A stretch of DNA of 46,964 nucleotides from Clostridia bacterium (GTDB lineage Bacteria; Bacillota; Clostridia; Oscillospirales; CAG-272). The stretch is taken from assembly GCA_017631325.1 (NCBI GenBank), contig JAGBTM010000019.1:1-46964 (forward strand), given 5' to 3'. This document shows, in pieces, positions 42,601-46,964 of this stretch. How positions within the stretch are numbered: the stretch's first letter is position 1; the number at the start of each line of letters is the position of its first letter. The notes beneath the pieces were generated by a model that made no database searches, had not been told where the DNA came from, and was given only the letters and a program-made list of their open reading frames with translations. The position numbers were made by a program, and so were the translations under genes.

Positions 42601-43754
42601 TTCAGGTTGTGGATGCCACTACAACCGCTATGGGCGGTTGTAGAATTCCGCTCGGTAATACCTGCACACCCGAAGCTCTCAGCGTTACGTTTGATATCAA
42701 CGTGGCACAAGCTACAAGCTTTGCGGCTAACATATTTTTCTCTTCCGAACCCACAAAAACTCCGTATCTCCTAAGTCTTGTTGCCTCCGGCAGCGGATAT
42801 TATCTCGGTGACTGTCAGAGCACAAGCGGTGCGGGTGTGCGAACAAACAACCTATCCGGATCAACACCTCTCGAGTTTAACAAATGGTATACGGTGAAGA
42901 TCGACATCGTGTTCACCTCTGTTGAAGAATTTAAGGCGATATGGTACGTTGACGGCATTAAGACCGGAGAATCTACCAACCGCGCAAACCAATCTAAAAC
43001 AACCGATGCGCCTCTGCAGAATACCGTAAATAATTTCGCCGTAAATACTCTAAAGGGCGCTCTCGTCGATCTGCAGCTTGATAACATCGCGATGAAAGCC
43101 GGAACTGCCGCAATGCTCGGTCTTAACGGTTCTACCGCTATTATCGGCAATAGCTTTGACAACGGCATCGCCGGAGTTGATAACAAGAAACCCGAATCTG
43201 TAAAGGTAGAGTCCGTAGACCGCGTTGCAAATACAGGTGACAAGGCTCTGAAAATCGACAAATATGCTACAGGTACGGCACAAGTAGTGTTAAAAGGTGC
43301 TGAGGCGGTCACGAATGCCAAGGAATTCACATATGAGTTTGACATTAACGTTGAATCGTCGAATTCCACCACTCTAATACAGATATTCTTCAACACCACA
43401 ACAGCGAACAGCCCAATAGACTTTACTGTCAGAGGTCACGGTAATGGGTATAGCTTCGGCGTGCTGAATAGCTACAGTGGCGGTTCTGCAGGCGACTTTG
43501 GAGCTTCAAAAAAGCTTTTATCCTACGGCAAATACTATCACGTTAAGCTCCATGTTGTGATTGGAGATGCAGACAGCTTCTTGGCGACGCTCTATATTGA
43601 CGACGAGAACGTAGGCACAACGAACGTGTTCTTAAATCCCCAAAAAGTAGAAGGGTATCAGCCAAGCACCGCGCTTAACGGTATAAATTACTACACTCAG
43701 AGCTCGGCAACATTTGTAATGTATCTTGACAACATTACACTTACAACCAAATAA
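39609..43754 (+). pseudogene. Polysaccharide deacetylase lipoprotein gene, broken in four places
   Basis: A good ribosome site and ATG at 39609 are followed by seven A; removing one A gives MKKLIIFLICAMLTPSVLSS-C, a lipoprotein signal (Cys codon 39670). An acidic linker, then a second shift around 40132-40136 (A5 run), joins it to SEFGMTLQNETKIDTNYYPG. Then follow two NodB-like domains (SVTFTLDDGIYQY and GIVSIIHDDG with SHSITH), separated by a Listeria-Bacteroides repeat (AGYIFDGWYVDGKK), and two beta-sandwich domains (~42.5-43.7 kb). TGA at 41256 replaces the conserved Trp of the repeat, and TAA at 41742 breaks the second domain. The repaired product would have ~1380 residues and act at the cell surface. 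Confidence 0.82.
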
Positions 43755-43792
43755 TTTTCAAATTTTAAGGGCATTTTGCAAAGTTTAGTGGC

Positions 43793-43834
43793 TCTATAAT
43801 AAATGTTGGGGTAATGCTCAACATTTATTATAGA
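43793..43834. terminator. Perfect 16-bp hairpin after the deacetylase pseudogene
   Basis: TCTATAATAAATGTTG (43793-43808) / CAACATTTATTATAGA (43819-43834) with a 10-base loop. No T run on +; AT-rich. Confidence 0.7.
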
Positions 43835-43837
43835 ACC

Positions 43838-43872
43838 GAAAAAAGAGGGCAACCAGCAGGTTTGCCCTCTTT
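43838..43872 (-). terminator. rplL terminator
   Basis: On the minus strand AGAGGGCAAAC / GTTGCCCTCT followed by TTTTTTC, 17 bases after the rplL stop. Confidence 0.92.
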
Positions 43873-43888
43873 CTCTATGAAGATGAAA

Positions 43889-44263
43889 TTACTTAACTTC
43901 AACCTCTGCGCCAGCAGCCTTAAGCTGTTCAGCGATCTTGTCAGCCTCTTCCTTGGAAACTGCTTCCTTGATAGCCTTGGGAGCTGCTTCAACGAGGTCC
44001 TTAGCGTCCTTAAGACCAAGGCCGGTGATCTCACGAGCAACCTTGATAACTGCAAGCTTGTTAGCGCCTGCGGACTTAAGGATTACGTCAAACTCGGTCT
44101 TCTCCTCTGCTGCGGGAGCTGCTGCTGCGCCGGGAGCTGCTGCAACTGCTACGGGAGCTGCGGATACGCCGAATTCCTCCTCGAGTGCCTTTACGAGATC
44201 TGCGAGTTCAAGAATGGTAAGACCCTTTACAAGTTCAAGGATCTGAGTAGACTTTTCGTTCAT
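43889..44263 (-). CDS. rplL: 50S ribosomal protein L7/L12
   Basis: The ATG at 44263 has GGAGG eight bases upstream; a frame five codons longer starts before the ribosome site. The 124-aa protein has the N-terminal dimerisation helices ([29 protein letters not shown]), an Ala/Pro-rich hinge (~35-55) and the C-terminal factor-binding domain [35 protein letters not shown]. Multiple copies form the stalk that recruits translation factors. It lies 51 bases after rplJ in the same transcript. Confidence 0.98.
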   Translation of the reverse strand: MNEKSTQILELVKGLTILELADLVKALEEEFGVSAAPVAVAAAPGAAAAPAAEEKTEFDVILKSAGANKLAVIKVAREITGLGLKDAKDLVEAAPKAIKEAVSKEEADKIAEQLKAAGAEVEVK

Positions 44264-44314
44264 TTTAAAATCCTCCAATATTGTACGTATTTTTTCTAAA
44301 TTGTTATGCAGAAA

Positions 44315-44848
44315 TTAAGCCTCTGCAGGCTCTGCGGTAGCTTCTGCGCCACCTTCGTTTTCTTTGTCGATCTTTGCCTGAAGTACGTAAGCAAAGCTGT
44401 AAAGAGAGGACATAAGGCTGCCCATCATCTTGCCGATAAGAACTTCCTTCGAAGGAGTTGCTGCAAGAGCCTCAACACCTGCCTGATCAAGAACTCCGCC
44501 ATCGACGAAGCCTGCCTTGATCTCAAAGCTGTTGATCTTATCTGCGTACTGCTTCATAATCTTCGCAGGAGCGATAGGATCGTCCTGGCTGAATGCGATA
44601 GCAGTCATGCCCGAGAGATACTGCTTCATCTCGCCGTAGCCTGCGATATCGCATGCTCTACCGGTGAGAGTGTTCTTCATAACGGTGTATTCTACACCTG
44701 CTTTACGAAGAGCGGTACGAAGCTCGGTGTCTTCGGAAACCTTAATGCCTTCATACTTAACGAGAACGCCTGCTGCGGCTGTCTGCAATTTAGATGCAAG
44801 GGCCTCAACGACTTGCTTCTTCTCTTCAAGAATTTTGTTGCTTGGCAT
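44315..44848 (-). CDS. rplJ: 50S ribosomal protein L10
   Basis: The start at 44848 (MPSNKILEEKKQVVEALASK) follows GGAGGTG by seven bases; the frame from 44872 would begin in the leader. The 177-aa protein has the L10 rRNA-binding domain (LRKAGVEYTVMKNTLTGRACD) and a C-terminal helix that anchors L7/L12 dimers; the tail is Ala/Glu-rich. L10 with L7/L12 represses its own transcript through the leader at 44873-45000. Confidence 0.98.
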   Translation of the reverse strand: MPSNKILEEKKQVVEALASKLQTAAAGVLVKYEGIKVSEDTELRTALRKAGVEYTVMKNTLTGRACDIAGYGEMKQYLSGMTAIAFSQDDPIAPAKIMKQYADKINSFEIKAGFVDGGVLDQAGVEALAATPSKEVLIGKMMGSLMSSLYSFAYVLQAKIDKENEGGAEATAEPAEA

Positions 44849-44872
44849 TTTTTCACCTCCATAAATTTTCAA

Positions 44873-45000
44873 TAAAAAAACATCCTTTTCCGTAAGGCAA
44901 ACTACCTCCGAGAAAAGGACAACAAAAATAATAAATATTCAAGTTATTCTCACCTCGGCAGGAAAGCTCGCGCTTTTACGGAAACCTGCTGTCTTAGGAT
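44873..45000 (-). promoter_or_regulatory. Ribosomal protein L10 leader with attenuator
   Basis: The minus-strand leader has CTAAGACAGCAGGT...CCTGCCGAGGT (L10-binding fold) and then TCCTTTTC-CG / CG-GAAAAGGA followed by seven T (44880-44874), an intrinsic terminator just before the rplJ ribosome site. This arrangement and sequence match the Bacillota L10 leader. Confidence 0.88.
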
Positions 45001-45009
45001 ACCTATGGT

Positions 45010-45038
45010 ATTATACTAAATATTGTGTCGTTTGTCAA
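45010..45038 (-). promoter_or_regulatory. Consensus promoter of rplJ-rplL
   Basis: Minus strand TTGACA (45038-45033), 17 bases, TATAAT (45015-45010). Bases 45039-45250 hold a Lys/Arg-rich + frame without ribosome site and nothing else supported. Confidence 0.93.
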
Positions 45039-45250
45039 GGGGTTTTTGAAAAATAATTTATTTTTTCTTTCCTATTAATTATAATTGTGAGATGAAGAAG
45101 AGAAAACTGAGCAAAATACTCATTCAAAAGCGCAAAAAGCAAGGCAACGCCACAAAAAAACACGAGAAAAGGTGTCGGGATAAGCGAATGGGTTGTTCTG
45201 ACACGCGGGCAACTCTAAAGAAAAACAGACGGATTGTCTTCTATAAAAGC

Positions 45251-45282
45251 AAAAATGCTCCGCCGTAAGTTTGGCGGAGCAT
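45251..45282 (-). terminator. Terminator of the second AraC gene
   Basis: ATGCTCCGCC / GGCGGAGCAT perfect stem with TTTTTGCTTTT on the minus strand, five bases after the stop. Confidence 0.92.
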
Positions 45283-45286
45283 CGAT

Positions 45287-46135
45287 TTATTCCTCTACAA
45301 CTCTTCTTAGTCTGATATATTCGCTAGGCGTTTTTTTCGTGTGTTTTTTGAACACCTTTGAAAAATAGAGCGGGTCGCTAAATCCACACGACTCGGATAT
45401 TTCTCTTATACTGGCAACGCTTCCCCTCATAAGAAGCTTAGCCTTTTCTATCCTCAGCCTGTTTAGATAGAGCGAAAATCCGATGCTCATATTTTTCTTT
45501 ATAAGCGTAGAAACGTACTTTTCCGAGTAGGAAAACACCTCGCCTATCTTAGATAGCGAAAGGTCCGCGTCGGAGTAATGCACGTCAACGTAGCTTATTA
45601 TCTGATTATAAAGGCTTCTCTCTCCGCTTGAGGCTGCCGCGCATTTGACGTCGCGCACTGTGGCAAGAACGTAGAGCAGCATGCTCTCAGTAAGCAGAGT
45701 TGCATTTCCCTGATTAACACGGCCGACAGCATTCATAAAACGCTCTCTTACGTCATCAAGGCCATCGATCACACAGTTATCGGCCCTCACACCCATGTCC
45801 TCCAGGATGGCCTGAGCTTCAGCGCCCACAAATGATATGTAAACGTATTTGAAATCGTCATAGTCGGTTATAGTGTATTCCACATGGGGAAAGGCGAAAA
45901 AACCCACCCCAGACGAGAGCGGATAGCTTCTGCCATTAATATTCAAGCTCGCCGTGCCGCTGACTACTATATTAAAGCAGTAGAGATAATTCATAAACGG
46001 CTGGCGAAGCTTGTTAATTTCGGTTTCATACACAAATGTAACGGGCTCGAGGGCTAGCTCCTGAGATTTTGGAGGAATAAAATTGCATATACTACCACCC
46101 TGACGGTACTCGTTACCGAACGTATCATTTGCCAT
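45287..46135 (-). CDS. AraC-family transcriptional regulator
   Basis: The 282-aa protein has an N-terminal AraC-type cupin sensor (NIVVSGTASLNINGRSYPLS, SGVGFFAFPHVEYTITDYDD, ~50-95) and a C-terminal double HTH (DLSLSKIGEVFSYSEKYVSTLIKKNMSIGF and IREISESCGFSDPLYFSKVFKKHTKKTPSEY). Proteins of this layout control carbohydrate use; the target here is not evident, though the amidohydrolase upstream on the same strand is a candidate. GAGGAG lies five bases before the ATG. It has a weak, AT-rich upstream region and its own terminator. Confidence 0.9.
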   Translation of the reverse strand: MANDTFGNEYRQGGSICNFIPPKSQELALEPVTFVYETEINKLRQPFMNYLYCFNIVVSGTASLNINGRSYPLSSGVGFFAFPHVEYTITDYDDFKYVYISFVGAEAQAILEDMGVRADNCVIDGLDDVRERFMNAVGRVNQGNATLLTESMLLYVLATVRDVKCAAASSGERSLYNQIISYVDVHYSDADLSLSKIGEVFSYSEKYVSTLIKKNMSIGFSLYLNRLRIEKAKLLMRGSVASIREISESCGFSDPLYFSKVFKKHTKKTPSEYIRLRRVVEE

Positions 46136-46207
46136 TTTGGCTCCTCAAAATTTTATTTACTTTGCCCCATAATATAAGGCTGACTAAACGTCAAATTCAA
46201 TATAGGT

Positions 46208-46241
46208 ACTGCTTAAATCCGTCAAATTTAAGCAGTTTTTG
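46208..46241. terminator. Hairpin between the amidohydrolase and the AraC gene
   Basis: ACTGCTTAAA / TTTAAGCAGT with TTTTTG on the + strand. On the minus strand it may reduce read-through from the amidohydrolase. A second long imperfect hairpin (GCCTAAGAAATGCGCTTTTG against its near complement) spans ~46271-46335. Confidence 0.6.
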
Positions 46242-46342
46242 TAAATAATTATTTGCTAAAACCGTTTTTTGCCTAAGAAATGCGCTTTTGTGTTTTGGTT
46301 ACATGCTGTCAAAAACGCATTCCTAAAAGGCAAAAGTAACGA

Positions 46343-46963
46343 TTACTCTCCGTAGATGTCGCGTCTTGCGCCGTCAATAAGGTTCTTTGCGTTGTTGTAC
46401 ATTATGTCCTCGACGTCCTCGCGGCTGAGACCCAGCTCCTCTGCTACGCGCTTGAATGCGAGAAGCTCCTCGTATGCAAAGAAGGTGATTTTCTCGCCCT
46501 CTTCCTCGGATACCTCACGAAGGTGAGGGTCGCCATTGGGATCGAAATAAAGTCCCGGAGGAACGAGGTTAACGTAGGTGCCGTTCTCCTCAATTCTGTG
46601 CGTTCTCATACGAAGTATGGGCATATCCGTGCCGAACATAACGTGCTTTGCGCCGCAACGGCTAATAACCTCGCGGATAGCGTAGTCACAGCAGTTAGCC
46701 GAAAAGTCGTACATAGTCTCAGGCTCGGTAGTGAGCATATCAAACGCGTCACCGACGTCCTCCTTGGTATAGGCTCTGCCTATGTGAGCGACTATTAAGC
46801 GAAGCTTCGGAAATTCTTTTCTTATCTCGAGTATCTGGGCGACGTTTACCTTATCACGAAGTCTTTTGCTTCTCGGGATATGACACATACAAATAGCGCC
46901 CATATCGTTAAGACGCTCGAGCTGATGCTTCGGGAAGAAGTCTAAAATTCTGATTTCGTCCGC
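46343..46963 (-). CDS. Amidohydrolase-family protein, C-terminal part (5' end outside window)
   Basis: The frame is open to the window edge (ADEIRILDFFPKHQLERLND before the internal Met at 46903), so the N-terminal metal-binding HxH part is not visible. The 206 visible residues have strand-helix repeats of the TIM-barrel amidohydrolase-2 group: KLRLIVAHIGRAYT (metal-ligand His), VMFGTDMPILRMR (ligand Asp in GTDMP) and a C-terminal DVEDIMYNNAKNLI helix. Such proteins are decarboxylases or hydrolases of ring or sugar-acid substrates. The specific reaction cannot be named. Confidence 0.85.
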   Translation of the reverse strand, partial: ADEIRILDFFPKHQLERLNDMGAICMCHIPRSKRLRDKVNVAQILEIRKEFPKLRLIVAHIGRAYTKEDVGDAFDMLTTEPETMYDFSANCCDYAIREVISRCGAKHVMFGTDMPILRMRTHRIEENGTYVNLVPPGLYFDPNGDPHLREVSEEEGEKITFFAYEELLAFKRVAEELGLSREDVEDIMYNNAKNLIDGARRDIYGE

Positions 46964-46964
46964 A

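Noticed and set aside
45093..45269. Small Lys/Arg-rich plus-strand ORF (MKKRKLSKILIQKRKK...)
   Set aside because: It has no ribosome site, lies in an A-rich gap between two minus-strand genes and runs into the terminator of the AraC gene.

Overview
The window looks like a chromosome segment of a spore-forming Clostridia (Bacillota) bacterium of the gut type. Signs are the cotJA-cotJB-cotJC spore-coat operon, strong AGGAGG ribosome sites, TTGACA-17-TATAAT promoters, an L10 leader before rplJ-rplL, and hexuronate and polysaccharide genes. TGA is an ordinary stop (upp-side, uvrA and uxaA genes end correctly with standard code).

Left chromosomal part (1-16.9 kb): the end of a secreted OB-fold protein, a sugar-nucleotidyltransferase, upp, an RluA-type pseudouridine synthase, dut, a 47-bp minisatellite that runs into the 3' end of nrdG, uvrA and uvrB, an SGNH hydrolase, then a uxaB-uxaA-uxaC hexuronate operon with a divergent AraC regulator.

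Centre (16,931-33,604): a 16.67-kb integrative element inserted inside cotJC. The 3' third of cotJC lies at 16.8-16.9 kb and the 5' two thirds at 33.6-34.0 kb, next to intact cotJB and cotJA. A large serine recombinase sits beside the left end. Both junctions carry TCTG in the same orientation; joining there restores an unbroken 184-codon cotJC. This has the layout of the developmentally excised sporulation elements (skin in sigK, SPbeta in spsM), with a spore-coat manganese catalase gene as the target. Cargo: a pRiA4b ORF-3-like protein, an HTH-DUF3990 protein with its partner, a Fic protein with a VbhA-like N-terminus, a GIY-YIG/DUF4357 nuclease, a remnant of a helicase-type protein, an unknown 211-aa protein, an AAA ATPase-TOPRIM pair, a Rieske-FAD oxidoreductase, a complete manganese catalase related to the gene that is interrupted, and a sigma factor with a long C-terminal extension beside the right end. 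Between these modules lie copies of a family of structured noncoding repeats, whose main hairpin keeps pairing although its sequence changes from copy to copy.

Right chromosomal part (33.6-47 kb): cotJB, cotJA, a DUF4416 gene, glyA, a HAD phosphatase, then a decayed patch: a phosphoribosyltransferase/GH88 chimera with a frameshift, and a 4.1-kb polysaccharide deacetylase lipoprotein gene with two frameshifts and two nonsense codons. Then come rplL, rplJ with the L10 leader, another AraC regulator, and a 5'-truncated amidohydrolase at the window edge.
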